From Saccharopolyspora gloriosae (lineage in GTDB: Bacteria > Actinomycetota > Actinomycetes > Mycobacteriales > Pseudonocardiaceae), in assembly GCF_022828475.1 (NCBI RefSeq), contig NZ_CP059557.1, forward strand, positions 3,643,470-3,707,469: 64,000 bases of DNA, read 5' to 3'. Below are positions 1 to 9,040 of this stretch, one piece after another; positions within the stretch are counted from its first letter, which is position 1, and each line of letters opens with the position of its first letter. Below the pieces are notes generated by a model. It worked only from the letters and a program-made list of their open reading frames with translations, did no database searches and was not told where the DNA came from. The translations under genes were made by a program, and so were the position numbers.

Positions 1-1502
1 TGGACGAGGCGGAACGGGAACTGCTGCGGCGACGGATCCTGAACGTGGAACTGACCGCGGAGAACCTGCTCAACCCGCTGATCCGGGTGATCGACCACCC
101 CAGCGGCGGCGCCGCGGTCGCGCAGGCCGTGGCGGGGTTGCTCGCCGTGGTCCGCAGCGACGCCTCGGAGGTCCGGGCGGCCGCCCGCGGGCTCGCCGAC
201 CGCATCGAACGCGATGGTGTCCGGCCCGCCGATCCGGATGCGGCCGAGTCCCGGCGGGACGGCTCGGTGGAGCTGGCGATGGCGATTCGCAGGCTGGGCG
301 CCGCGCTGGCCGAGCTCACCGCCGCGAACGAAGACCTCGGCCGAGTCGCGCCACGCCCCCGCGACGACGGGTCCGACGGTGCGGACTCCGACGACGGGGA
401 CTCCGGAGGCGCGGCATCCGGAGAGCGGGCCACCGGCGACCGCACCGAGCAGGAGACGGGCCTGCGCCGCCCCGAGGTGCGCACGGCCGTGCAGGTCACC
501 TGTGCCGCGGCGGTCGCGATCGTGCTCGGCCAGCTCGTGTCGCCGAACCGCTGGTACTGGGCGGTGATCACGGCGTTCGTGGTGTTCATCAGCGCCAACA
601 GCCGCGGTGAGCTGGTCGTGCGGGCCTGGCAGCGAACCGCGGGCACCATGCTCGGGGTGCTGGCCGGTGTGCTGGTCGCCGCGCGCATCACCGGGGACTC
701 GGTGGCCGAACTGGTGATGATCCTCTGCTGCGTGTTCCTGGCGTTCTACCTGGCGGGGGTCTCCTACGCGGGGATGACGTTCTTCCTCACCACGATGCTC
801 GGAGCGCTCTACGGCGTGCTCGGCACGTTCAGCGTCAACGTCCTCGGTCTGCGGCTCGCCGAGACCGCGATCGGCGCGGTCGCCGGCGTGCTGGCCGCGA
901 CCTTGGTGCTGCCCACCCGGACGCGGCGGCTGCTGTGGAACAACACCGAGGATTTCCTGCTCCAGCTGCGGGACATGCTGCGGTCGACCGGCAGCGCCGT
1001 GAGCGGCGGCGTCTTGGGCGAGGGCCTGCGCGAAGGTGTTCGGGAGGTGGACGAGTCCCTGCACACCACGTTGTCGAGCGCCCGCCCGCTGGTCGCCTAT
1101 CGCCTGCCGTCCCGGCGCAGTTCGCTGGATCGGTCGCTGACGGTGCTCACCGGCTGCGCCTATGCCACCCGCAACCTCGCCCAGGTCCTGCCGCCCACCG
1201 TGGAGATGATCGACGACGACACGCGGACTCGGCTGGCCGAGCTGCTCTGGGCACTCGCCGAGATGGCGCATTCGGCCACGAGCGAGGCCGAGCAGAGCTT
1301 CGCGGCCGCGCGGGAATCCGCGGCGAAGTGGGCCGACGACCTGCGTGACATCGCCGAGTCGCTGCCGCAGGATCCGACGTCGCTGCACCGGACGCTGGCC
1401 CTGCTGGACCGGCTGCGTTCCTTGCTGGAGGACGCGGCCGCGGAGCTCGGCGTGCCGAACCAGGGACCGTCCCGGCGCGGCGAGGGAACGACCCGGACAT
1501 GA
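1..1502 (+). CDS. FUSC-family inner membrane protein, 5' end outside window
   Basis: The reading frame is open to the left edge (codons begin at base 3), so the true start lies upstream; the GTG at 45 is only an internal candidate. About 499 residues are visible. The middle part holds six closely packed hydrophobic segments (for example VQVTCAAAVAIVLGQLV, WYWAVITAFVVFISAN, LVMILCCVFLAFYLAGV), followed by a long helical cytoplasmic tail ending in a charged stretch. This layout matches FUSC_2 / aromatic-acid-exporter-like proteins, which are thought to move aromatic or organic acids across the membrane. The substrate is not deducible. The N-terminal visible part is acidic and glycine-rich (linker around residues 105-145). 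Family call is fairly secure, function is inferred. Confidence 0.75.
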   Translation, partial: DEAERELLRRRILNVELTAENLLNPLIRVIDHPSGGAAVAQAVAGLLAVVRSDASEVRAAARGLADRIERDGVRPADPDAAESRRDGSVELAMAIRRLGAALAELTAANEDLGRVAPRPRDDGSDGADSDDGDSGGAASGERATGDRTEQETGLRRPEVRTAVQVTCAAAVAIVLGQLVSPNRWYWAVITAFVVFISANSRGELVVRAWQRTAGTMLGVLAGVLVAARITGDSVAELVMILCCVFLAFYLAGVSYAGMTFFLTTMLGALYGVLGTFSVNVLGLRLAETAIGAVAGVLAATLVLPTRTRRLLWNNTEDFLLQLRDMLRSTGSAVSGGVLGEGLREGVREVDESLHTTLSSARPLVAYRLPSRRSSLDRSLTVLTGCAYATRNLAQVLPPTVEMIDDDTRTRLAELLWALAEMAHSATSEAEQSFAAARESAAKWADDLRDIAESLPQDPTSLHRTLALLDRLRSLLEDAAAELGVPNQGPSRRGEGTTRT

Positions 1503-1504
1503 GA

Positions 1505-1534
1505 CGGCGGGCGGCCCGTCCGGACCGCCCGCCG
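1505..1534. terminator. Bidirectional hairpin terminator
   Basis: CGGCGGGCGG (1505-1514) pairs perfectly with CCGCCCGCCG (1525-1534), with a small inner CCG/CGG pair. It starts three bases after the FUSC stop codon and lies just before the end of the convergent peptide transporter gene, so it can serve both. There is no U-tract. Confidence 0.6.
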
Positions 1535-1550
1535 CATCGCCGAACTCAGA

Positions 1551-3029
1551 TCACGGCACTCCGTGCATCAGCTTCTTGATCTTGGGTGCGGCCAGTGCGA
1601 GCAGACCACCGCAGGCGATGGTGGCCAGACCGATCACACCGAAGTACAGGGTCTGGTTCGCCGGGTCGTAGAGCTTGACCACCTGCGCTCCGATGCCCTG
1701 CCCCATCGCGGGCGCCAAGAAGTACAGGCCCATCGTCTGCGAGGAGAACACCGCCGGCGCGAGCTTCGTGGTCACCGACAGGCCCACCGGAGAGATCATC
1801 AGCTCACCGATGGTGAGGACGACGAAGACCATCGCCACGACCAGCGCGAGCTGCTTGCCATCGGCGTTGGTGATGAAACCGGACAGCACGGCCCACAGGA
1901 ACCCGAGGCCGACGAACACGACGCCGCCGACGAACTTGATCGGCGTGCTCGGCTGGCGGTCGGCCAGCTTGAGCCACAGCGCGGCGAACACCGGCGCCAG
2001 GATGATGATCGCCAGCGAGTTGATCGACTGGAACCAGCTGACCGGGAACTCCCAGCCGAACACCTCGTTGGTGGTCTGCATGTCGGTGACGATCACCAGC
2101 GTGCTCGCCTGCTGCTCGAAGAGCAGGAAGAACAGGGCCGTCGCGAGGAACAGCGGGATGTAGGCGACCAGCCGGTCCCGCTCGACCTTGGTGATCTGCT
2201 TGCTGCTGAGCATCACCGCGAAGTAGACGATCGGCAGCACGGCCGAGATCACCGTCACCAGGTTGACCAGGCCGCCCAGCCCGATCGTCCCGGTGCCGAC
2301 CAGGCCCACGAGCACCACGACGAACAGGGCCGCGATGCCACCGGCACGCCCCAGCACGCCGCCCTTGTGCTCGGCGGGCAGCGGGTTGGCGGGGACCTGG
2401 CTGACGCTGGAGAGGTTGCCCCTGCCCAGCACGTACTGCACGAGACCGAGCGCCATGCCGACCGCGGCAGCGCCGAAGCCCCAGTGGAACCCGATCTCGG
2501 ACTGCAGCAGCCCGGCGATCAACGGCCCGGCGAAACCGCCGAGGTTGATGCCCATGTAGAAGATCGAGAACCCGGAGTCGCGACGCTGGTCCTGCTCGGT
2601 GTAGAGGTCACCGACCATCTTGGACACGTTCGGCTTGAGCAGACCGGTACCGGCGATGATCAGGATGATGCCGATGCCGGTGGTGGTCAGGCCGCCGGGC
2701 ACCGCCATCGCGATGTGCCCGAACATGATCAGCACGCCGCCCCAGAACACCGCACTGCGGGCGCCGAGCAGGCGGTCGGCCAGCCAGCCGCCCGCGACAC
2801 CGGTCAGGTAGACCGAGGCGCCGTAGGCGGACACCAGCGAGGTGGCGGTGGTCTCCGGCAGTCCGAGACCACCGTCCTGTATCGCGGTGTACAGGTACAG
2901 CGCGAGGATTCCGCGCATCCCGTAGTAGGAGAAGCGCTCCCACATCTCGGTGAAGAACAGTGTGGACAATGCCCGCGGGTGCCCGAAAAAGCCCTGCTGC
3001 GGCGCGTCCGCAACCGTGGGGGTACTCAC
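1551..3029 (-). CDS. POT-family proton:oligopeptide symporter
   Basis: A 492-residue, roughly 12-14 helix major facilitator of the POT/PTR2 family (DtpT-like), which imports di- and tripeptides with protons. The family signature TEMWERFSYYGMRGIL sits near the N-terminus (the ExxERFxYY proton-coupling motif), and FYMGINLGGFAGPLIAG is the second PTR2 signature. An earlier in-frame GTG at 3035 is only 2 nt from the Shine-Dalgarno AGAGAGG, while the GTG at 3029 has an 8-nt spacing, so 3029 is preferred. Single gene, convergent with the FUSC gene and divergent from the CorC-like pair. Confidence 0.92.
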   Translation of the reverse strand: MSTPTVADAPQQGFFGHPRALSTLFFTEMWERFSYYGMRGILALYLYTAIQDGGLGLPETTATSLVSAYGASVYLTGVAGGWLADRLLGARSAVFWGGVLIMFGHIAMAVPGGLTTTGIGIILIIAGTGLLKPNVSKMVGDLYTEQDQRRDSGFSIFYMGINLGGFAGPLIAGLLQSEIGFHWGFGAAAVGMALGLVQYVLGRGNLSSVSQVPANPLPAEHKGGVLGRAGGIAALFVVVLVGLVGTGTIGLGGLVNLVTVISAVLPIVYFAVMLSSKQITKVERDRLVAYIPLFLATALFFLLFEQQASTLVIVTDMQTTNEVFGWEFPVSWFQSINSLAIIILAPVFAALWLKLADRQPSTPIKFVGGVVFVGLGFLWAVLSGFITNADGKQLALVVAMVFVVLTIGELMISPVGLSVTTKLAPAVFSSQTMGLYFLAPAMGQGIGAQVVKLYDPANQTLYFGVIGLATIACGGLLALAAPKIKKLMHGVP

Positions 3030-3237
3030 GATCACGACCTCTCTGGTGCTGGTGCGGCGGGTGGCCGCGTGCGGAACTGCGCAGAGGTTACGCCCTCAGG
3101 AAATGGTGTGAACCACAACCCGGAAATACGGTGAAAACTCGAGGGTGCCCCCTCACTTGATCATCGAGCGCCACGGCACCGGTTTCCCGGGGGCGTCGCG
3201 GGCGTCACGGTGCGCCGTCGTAGTGCTCCGATCGGGA

Positions 3238-3344
3238 TATACTCGAGTCGCATATTTCCGTTTTCCCCCGAGGAGTGACACGTTCGGTGCCCACGGCACA
3301 GTCTCCTGAAGGTAGTACCGAGCCGGGACCGAGCAGTCCCGGCT
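3238..3344 (+). promoter_or_regulatory. Candidate promoter and structured 5' leader of the CorC-like operon
   Basis: TATACT at 3238-3243 is a good -10 element, without a clear -35. Downstream come: AGGAG (3271-3275) able to pair with CTCCT (3303-3307), enclosing the hairpin GTGCC-CAC-GGCAC (3287-3299); and a 9-bp perfect hairpin AGCCGGGAC (3321-3329) / GTCCCGGCT (3336-3344) about 40 nt before the start codon. The last hairpin resembles an attenuator. I do not recognise a known riboswitch class. Confidence 0.35.
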
Positions 3345-3384
3345 TTCCGTTCACCAGCACAGGCCCGCAGCGAGGTGATCGCTG

Positions 3385-4746
3385 ATGGCCATCGTGCTCT
3401 CCGTCCTCGGAATCCTGTTCGTCGTGGTGCTCACCTTGGGTACCGCGCTCGCAGTGGCCGCGGAATTCTCCCTGACCTCACTGGAACGCAGCACGGTCGA
3501 CGCGCATGTCACCCAGGTCGGTGACCGGCGGGCCAAGGCCGTCCAGCGCGCGCACCGCACGCTGTCGTTCCAGCTCTCCGGCGCCCAGGTCGCCATCACG
3601 CTGACGACGTTGATCACCGGTTACGTGGCAGAGCCGCTGATCGGTGAACTGCTGCGACCGGTCTTCCTGGCCACCGGCATGCCCAACGCGGTGGCCGGAC
3701 CGATTTCGCTGGCGGTGGCGATCCTGCTGGCCACCACCCTGTCGATGGTGTTCGGCGAGATGGTGCCGAAGAACCTGGCCATCGCCCGCCCGCTGCCGAC
3801 AGCCCGCGCGGTCTCCGGCTACCACTCCCGCTTCTCGCAGATCTTCCGCTGGCTCATCGACAGCATGAACAACAGCGCGAACTGGGCCGTGCGACGACTC
3901 GGCATCGAACCGCAGGAGGAACTGCGGTCGGCCCGGTCACCCGACGAACTCGGATCGATCGTGCGGTCCAGCGCCGAGCACGGAACGCTCGACGAGTCCA
4001 CCGCAGCACTGATGGACCGGTCGCTGCGCTTCGGCGACCGCTCCGCCGACGAGCTCATGACCCCGCGCGTCAAGGTGGCGTCGCTACCCTCGGACGCCAC
4101 GATCCTGGACCTGCTGGCGGTGGCGCGGCGCACCGGTTTCTCCCGGTTCCCCGTGCACGACGGCGACCTGGACAACGTGCAGGGCGTGGTGCACGTCAAG
4201 CAGGCCTTCGGCGTTCCCGGCGACCAGCGCGACACCACCCCGGTGGGCTCGCTGGCCCGCCCGGTGCCGACCGTGCCGGAAACGCTCGACGGGGACTCGC
4301 TGCTGAACAGGTTGCGCGGCTCCGGCCTGCAGCTGGCGCTGGTCGTCGACGAGTACGGCGGCACCGCGGGCATCGTGAGCCTGGAGGACGTGGTCGAGGA
4401 GATCATCGGCGACGTGCGCGACGAGCACGACCGGCGGGAGACCGCGGCGGTGCGCCCGCTGGCCAAGGACACCTGGATCGTGTCCGGCCTGTTGCGCGCC
4501 GACGAGATCGAGGAGGCCACCGGGTTCGAGATGCCCGAGGGCGAATACGAGACCGTCGCCGGACTGGTGATGGCCCGGTTGGGCCGCATCCCGTCCCGTG
4601 GTGATCACGTGGAGGTCGGGCGGTGGCGGCTCACCGTCGCGAGCATGGACCGCCACCGCATCGCCGAGCTGCGGCTGAGCCGGCTGCGGCACTCGCAGCC
4701 GAACACCGCCGCCGATGACACCGGCATCTCTGGGGGCACCCGATGA
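3385..4746 (+). CDS. CNNM/CorC-HlyC family transporter with CBS pair
   Basis: 453 residues: N-terminal CNNM (DUF21) membrane domain (about 1-190, with the conserved LSGAQVAITLTTLITGY and FGEMVPKNLAIA stretches), a CBS pair (about 215-335, including LVVDEYGGTAGIVSLEDVVE), and a C-terminal CorC_HlyC domain (about 350-430). The family is labelled 'hemolysin' but is linked to magnesium or cobalt efflux. ATG at 3385 has GAGGTGA six bases upstream. It overlaps the next, related gene by four bases (ATGA), so the two are translationally coupled and probably work as a pair. It sits behind a structured leader. Confidence 0.9.
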   Translation: MAIVLSVLGILFVVVLTLGTALAVAAEFSLTSLERSTVDAHVTQVGDRRAKAVQRAHRTLSFQLSGAQVAITLTTLITGYVAEPLIGELLRPVFLATGMPNAVAGPISLAVAILLATTLSMVFGEMVPKNLAIARPLPTARAVSGYHSRFSQIFRWLIDSMNNSANWAVRRLGIEPQEELRSARSPDELGSIVRSSAEHGTLDESTAALMDRSLRFGDRSADELMTPRVKVASLPSDATILDLLAVARRTGFSRFPVHDGDLDNVQGVVHVKQAFGVPGDQRDTTPVGSLARPVPTVPETLDGDSLLNRLRGSGLQLALVVDEYGGTAGIVSLEDVVEEIIGDVRDEHDRRETAAVRPLAKDTWIVSGLLRADEIEEATGFEMPEGEYETVAGLVMARLGRIPSRGDHVEVGRWRLTVASMDRHRIAELRLSRLRHSQPNTAADDTGISGGTR

Positions 4747-5786
4747 GCGACACCGTGGCGATTCTGCTGGGCGTACTTCTGTTGCTGCTCAACGCCTTCT
4801 TCGTGGGTGCGGAGTTCTCGTTGCTGTCCTCCCGCCGGGACCGGCTGGAGGCGTTGCTCGACCACGGCGTCAGCCGGGCGCGCACCGTGATCAAGGCGAG
4901 CCAGGAGGGCTCGCTGATGCTCACCAGCGCTCAGCTGGGCATCACGCTGTGCTCGCTGGGCCTGGGGCGGCTGGGCGAGCCCGCCGTCGCGCACCGGCTG
5001 GAGCTGCTCATCGCGCCGTTCTCGATGCCCGCCCCGGTGGTGCACGCGCTCGGCTTCACGATCGCGCTGGCGATCGTGGTGGTGCTGCACGTGCTGATCG
5101 GCGAGATGGTGCCGAAGAACCTGGCGCTGGCCGATCCGGAACGCCTCGCGTTGTGGCTGGTACCCGCGCTGGTCGCGTTCGTGAAGCTGGCGCGGCCGCT
5201 GATCGCGCTGTTCAACATGATGGCCAACGGCGTGCTCAAGCTGCTGAAGGTGGAGCCGAAGGAGGAGCTGGACACCGCCTACACGTCCTCCGAGCTGGCC
5301 GAGCTGCTGGTGGAGTCGCGCCGGGAGGGTCTGCTGGAGCAGTCCGAGCACCGCAGGCTGGCGCAGACGCTGTCCTCGGTGGAGCACACCGTCGCCGACG
5401 TGCTGGTGCCGCTGGACCAGGTCACCAGCCTGCCGGGCGATCCGACGCTGGGCGATGTGGAGCACGCGGTGTCCAGCACCGGGTTCTCCCGCTTCCCGGT
5501 GCGCGCGGAGTCCGGTGAGCTGCTCGGCTACCTGCACGTGAAGGACGTGCTGGACCAGGCGGGCGCCGAACCGTCCACTCCGGTGGCCGCGGCCAGGGTC
5601 CGCAGGCTGCCCACGGTGCCGGTGGCGGCCCGGCTGGATCAGGCGCTGACCTCGTTGCGGCGGGCGCGCAGCCACCTGGCCACCGCGGTCGACGCGGACG
5701 GGACACCGCAGGGCGTCGTCGCCTTGGAGGACCTCGTGGAGGAGTACGTGGGCACCGTCCGCGACGGCACGCACGTGAACGCCTGA
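4743..5786 (+). CDS. Second CNNM/CBS transporter, lacks CorC_HlyC domain
   Basis: 347 residues, paralogous to the upstream gene and overlapping it by four bases. It has the CNNM membrane domain (LTSAQLGITLCSLGLGRLGEPA; IGEMVPKNLALADPERLALW) and a CBS pair, but ends directly after the second CBS repeat (ALEDLVEEYVGTVRD), so the C-terminal CorC_HlyC module of the partner is absent. Such long-plus-short tandem pairs are common in actinobacteria, which suggests a heteromeric divalent-cation transporter (inference). A strong hairpin terminator follows the stop codon. Confidence 0.88.
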   Translation: MSDTVAILLGVLLLLLNAFFVGAEFSLLSSRRDRLEALLDHGVSRARTVIKASQEGSLMLTSAQLGITLCSLGLGRLGEPAVAHRLELLIAPFSMPAPVVHALGFTIALAIVVVLHVLIGEMVPKNLALADPERLALWLVPALVAFVKLARPLIALFNMMANGVLKLLKVEPKEELDTAYTSSELAELLVESRREGLLEQSEHRRLAQTLSSVEHTVADVLVPLDQVTSLPGDPTLGDVEHAVSSTGFSRFPVRAESGELLGYLHVKDVLDQAGAEPSTPVAAARVRRLPTVPVAARLDQALTSLRRARSHLATAVDADGTPQGVVALEDLVEEYVGTVRDGTHVNA

Positions 5787-5807
5787 CGCTGGTCGGTTTC
5801 ACCCCGC

Positions 5808-5844
5808 AAAGCGCGGGTCGTTCCTCGTGAACGGCCCGCGCTTT
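5808..5844 (+). terminator. Rho-independent-like terminator of the CorC-like operon
   Basis: AAAGCGCGGG (5808-5817) pairs with CCCGCGCTTT (5835-5844); the stem continues with a T-G wobble and CGTTC/GAACG, loop CTCGT. It begins 21 bp after the stop codon and is followed by CGTTTG. Confidence 0.75.
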
Positions 5845-6028
5845 CGTTTGCGGGGAAGCGGCCGAACGAGTGGTTCGCCGCTTGGGCTGATCGCGTGAAT
5901 TCGCCCCGACCCGGCACCCGCGGTGATCGAACCGGCACCATCCGTCTCCGGCCACGTGCCCAGCGAACGGGCTCGCCGAGGGTGTTCCGATGCCGTCCGG
6001 AGAGCTCAGGAGAGCCTCGTCGGCCGCC

Positions 6029-6056
6029 TTGACACCAAGATCACGATCGACATACT
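6029..6056 (+). promoter_or_regulatory. Sigma-70-type promoter of the SDR operon
   Basis: Perfect -35 TTGACA (6029-6034), 16-bp spacer, -10 CATACT (6051-6056), giving a start near 6063 and a leader of about 70 nt. A CCCCC-A-GGGGG palindrome (6057-6067) sits exactly at the predicted start and could be an operator. Confidence 0.6.
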
Positions 6057-6132
6057 CCCCCAGGGGGTTTCCGGCACCCGCGTACCACACGGCCCGGCGA
6101 CGACTTCGAGGCGCGATACCGAGGAGAGACGA

Positions 6133-6972
6133 ATGGCCGATCGGATGGCCGGCAAGGTCGCTTTCATCACCGGTGCGGCACGCGGTCAGGGACGCGGCCA
6201 CGCGTTGCGCCTCGCTGCCGAGGGCGCCGACATCATCGCCGTCGACCGGTGCGCCGACGTCGACTCGGTCGCTCCGATCTACTCCATGGCCACCGAGGAC
6301 GATCTGGCCGAAACCGTGCGCGGCGTCGAACAGCTCGGCCGGCGGATCGTCGCGCGCGTCGCCGACGTCCGGGACTTCGACGCCCTGCAGGCGGCGTTCG
6401 ACGCGGGCGTGGCGGAGCTCGGCCGGGCCGACATCGTCATCGCCAACGCGGGCATCGTCACCTTCGCCCCCACCTGGGAGTTCACCGCCGAGCAGTGGCG
6501 GGAGATGATCGACATCAATCTGACCGGGGTGTTCCACACCGCGAAAGCCGCCATCCCGACGTTGATCGAACAGGGCGACGGCGGGTGCCTGCTGTTCACC
6601 TCGTCCATCGGCGGGTCGAAGGGGCTGCAGAACACCGGGCACTACGTCGCCGCCAAGCACGGCGTGGTCGGCCTGATGCGCACCCTCGCCAACGAACTCG
6701 CCCCGCACAGCATCCGGGTGAACACGATCCACCCGACGAACGTGCAGACGGCGATGATCCAGCACCGGGGGTTCTACGAGGTGTTCAGCGAGCCGGGAGC
6801 GGAGCCGACGTTCGAGAACGCGGTACCGGGGATGCGCGCGCTCAACGCGCTGCCCACTCCGGCGGTCGAGGTGTCCGACGTCAGCAACGCGGTCGCGTTC
6901 CTCGCCAGCGACGAGGCGCGGTTCGTGACCGGTGCGACCTTCCCCGTCGACGCGGGCGCCTTGATCAAATGA
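6133..6972 (+). CDS. Mycofactocin-coupled SDR family oxidoreductase
   Basis: 279-residue short-chain dehydrogenase. The glycine-rich loop reads TGAARGQGRGHA (about residues 14-25), the RGQGRxHA variant typical of the mycofactocin-dependent SDR group, whose members hold a non-exchanging nicotinamide cofactor reoxidised by mycofactocin. The catalytic set is Ser158, Tyr171 and Lys175 (HYVAAKHG). ATG at 6133 is preceded by GAGGAGA at good spacing. It is first in a six-gene operon for an acyl-CoA-type degradation route; the substrate (an alcohol, perhaps terpenoid or steroid-like) is unknown. No mycofactocin biosynthesis genes are in the window. Confidence 0.85.
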   Translation: MADRMAGKVAFITGAARGQGRGHALRLAAEGADIIAVDRCADVDSVAPIYSMATEDDLAETVRGVEQLGRRIVARVADVRDFDALQAAFDAGVAELGRADIVIANAGIVTFAPTWEFTAEQWREMIDINLTGVFHTAKAAIPTLIEQGDGGCLLFTSSIGGSKGLQNTGHYVAAKHGVVGLMRTLANELAPHSIRVNTIHPTNVQTAMIQHRGFYEVFSEPGAEPTFENAVPGMRALNALPTPAVEVSDVSNAVAFLASDEARFVTGATFPVDAGALIK

Positions 6973-7004
6973 GCACGACCGCCCCACGCGAGGAGGAACG
7001 TCCG

Positions 7005-7418
7005 ATGCCCGTGGCCGAGGTCCGCGCCGAGATCGAAGACCTGCTGGCCCGCTACGCGCTCGGCTACGACGAGGGCGACCTGGACCTGCTCGCCGACTGC
7101 TTCACCACCGACGCGGTGATGTCCATCGAAATCGACGGTGCGGAGTCCGCAGGCCCGTTCCACGGCCGCGACGCGATCGTCGACCTGGTGCGGGAGACGG
7201 CCCGGTCCCAGTCGGACCGGCGCAGGCACGTGATCACGAACCTGGTGCTGGAACAGGCGGGCGACCAGGCACGGGCGCGCAACTACCTGACGCTGTTCGC
7301 GGTCGCCGACGGCGCGCTGCGCGCGATCGCCACCGGCTCCTACCTCTCCGAGCTGCGCCGCACCGAGCAGGGCTGGCGGCTCACCAGGCTGCGGATTCGG
7401 CTGGACCTTCCGTACTGA
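7005..7418 (+). CDS. SnoaL/NTF2-like protein
   Basis: 137-residue single-domain protein of the SnoaL-like (NTF2 fold) type: an N-terminal helix pair (VRAEIEDLLARYALGYDEGD), the conserved LADCFTTDAVMSIE strand, FHGRDAIVDLV and a C-terminal beta sheet. Such proteins are small cyclases, isomerases or hydratases, often beside SDRs in catabolic operons. The ATG at 6969 overlaps the SDR stop, but the ATG at 7005 has GAGGAGG eight bases upstream and matches the family start, so 7005 is chosen. Reaction unknown. Confidence 0.75.
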   Translation: MPVAEVRAEIEDLLARYALGYDEGDLDLLADCFTTDAVMSIEIDGAESAGPFHGRDAIVDLVRETARSQSDRRRHVITNLVLEQAGDQARARNYLTLFAVADGALRAIATGSYLSELRRTEQGWRLTRLRIRLDLPY

Positions 7419-7492
7419 GGAGTCCGCCGCGCATCGGCACGGCTCCACCGGCACCGCCACGCCATCGTTGCGAAAGGACTCTTGAGCGCGCC

Positions 7493-9040
7493 GTGACGAT
7501 CAACCAGGGGTTCATCCCGGCCAAGTGGGCAGCCTTGACACCGCATGCGCAAGCCGTCTACGACGTGCCCAACGAGCGCCGGGTGAGCTGGGCGGAACTC
7601 GATGAGCGGGTGCGCAGGCTCGCCAACGGCCTGCTCGGGTTCGGGCTGAGCCCCGGCGATCGGGTGGCGGTGCTGGCGCGCAACCGCGTGGAGTACTTGG
7701 AGCTGTACTTCGCCTGCGGGCGGGCCGGGCTGGTGCTGCAACCGCTGAACTGGCGGCTGTCGGCCGATGAGCTCATCCGGCTCGTGCAGGACGGGACGCC
7801 TCGCGTGGTGGTGGCCGAAGCCGAGTGGTCGGCGCAGGTCCGGCTGCTGCAACGGGCTTGCGACGTGCCGCACTGGCTGGAGTTCGCAGCCGGATACGAG
7901 GAGCTGCTCGCCGCGTCCAGCGACGCCGAACCGGACCGCAGCGAGCACATCGGCGGCGACGACCCGTTCTTCATCCTCTACACCGGAGGCACCACGGGAC
8001 GCGCCAAAGGCGCCCTGCACACGCACCGCAGCGCGGAGGCGGGCGGGCTCAACCAGACCGTGGCGGAACGCATCGTGCCCGGCGACATCTACCTGATGAC
8101 CGGGCAGATGTTCCACATCCCGATCGTGCTCGCGATGAACTACCTCCGGCACGGGTGCCCGCTGGTGCTGGTGAACTTCCAGGCCGAGCAGGCGTTGCGG
8201 ATCATCGAGCAGGAGCGGGTGTCGGCGTTCCTGGGCATCACCACGATGCTGAACTGGATGATGGCCGTACCCGGTTTCGCCGGTCACGACCTGTCCAGCC
8301 TGCGCAACATCCAGTACGGCGGCGGCCCGATGCCCTCGTCGATCGTGCGCGCCGCCCTGGATTCGTTCCCGTGCTCGCTGATCCAGGGATACGGCCAGAC
8401 GGAAGGGCCGGGCATGACGTTCCTGTCCCAGGAGGATCACGTCGCGGCGCTCGCGGGCGACCATCCGCACCGGTTGCGTTCCTGCGGGCGGGAGGGTTTC
8501 GGCGCGCGGCTGCGCGTGGTCGACTCCGGCGGGGCCGAGGTGCCGCGCGACGGGCGCACCCCTGGCCAGATCATCGTGCGCTCGGAGGCGAACATGGCTC
8601 GGTACTGGAACCGGCCGGAGTTGACCGCGAGCACCGTCCGCAACGGCTGGATGTGGACCGGCGACATCGCGGCCTGGGACGAGCAGCGCTACGTCTACAT
8701 CGTCGACCGGGCCAAGGACATGATCGTCTCCGGCGGCGAGAACATCTACAGCGTGCAGGTCGAAGAGGCCGTCGCCGCCCACCCGTCGGTGCTGGAGTGC
8801 GCGGTGATCGGCGTGCCCGACGAGGAGTGGGGCGAGAACGTCAAGGCCGTCGTCGTGCTCAAACCCGGCGCCGCGGCCACCGAGGCGGACATCATCGGCA
8901 CCGCCAAGCGGCACCTGCCCTCCTACCAGAAGCCGAGGTCGGTGGATTTCGTCGCGAGCCTGCCCAAGGCGCCGACCGGCAAAGTGATCAAGCGTGAGCT
9001 GCGCGACCCCTACTGGGCTGATCAGGAGCGGTCGATATGA
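7493..9040 (+). CDS. Acyl-CoA synthetase (AMP-binding)
   Basis: 515 residues of the ANL adenylating family. Visible core motifs: P-loop-like YTGGTTGRAKGALHTHRS (A3), QGYGQTEGPG (A5), TGDIAAWDEQRYVYIVDRAKD (A7-A8) and the terminal catalytic lysine in PTGKVIKREL. The order and length fit fatty- or aromatic-acyl-CoA ligases. Start is GTG 7493; the best Shine-Dalgarno (AAAGGA) is rather far (about 15 nt). Overlaps the next gene by four bases. It likely activates the carboxylic acid that the SDR, hydratase and thioesterase of the operon process. Confidence 0.88.
   Translation: MTINQGFIPAKWAALTPHAQAVYDVPNERRVSWAELDERVRRLANGLLGFGLSPGDRVAVLARNRVEYLELYFACGRAGLVLQPLNWRLSADELIRLVQDGTPRVVVAEAEWSAQVRLLQRACDVPHWLEFAAGYEELLAASSDAEPDRSEHIGGDDPFFILYTGGTTGRAKGALHTHRSAEAGGLNQTVAERIVPGDIYLMTGQMFHIPIVLAMNYLRHGCPLVLVNFQAEQALRIIEQERVSAFLGITTMLNWMMAVPGFAGHDLSSLRNIQYGGGPMPSSIVRAALDSFPCSLIQGYGQTEGPGMTFLSQEDHVAALAGDHPHRLRSCGREGFGARLRVVDSGGAEVPRDGRTPGQIIVRSEANMARYWNRPELTASTVRNGWMWTGDIAAWDEQRYVYIVDRAKDMIVSGGENIYSVQVEEAVAAHPSVLECAVIGVPDEEWGENVKAVVVLKPGAAATEADIIGTAKRHLPSYQKPRSVDFVASLPKAPTGKVIKRELRDPYWADQERSI

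Noticed and set aside
3238-3384. M-box or manganese riboswitch
   Set aside because: The conserved cores of these classes are not found; kept only as an unclassified structured leader.
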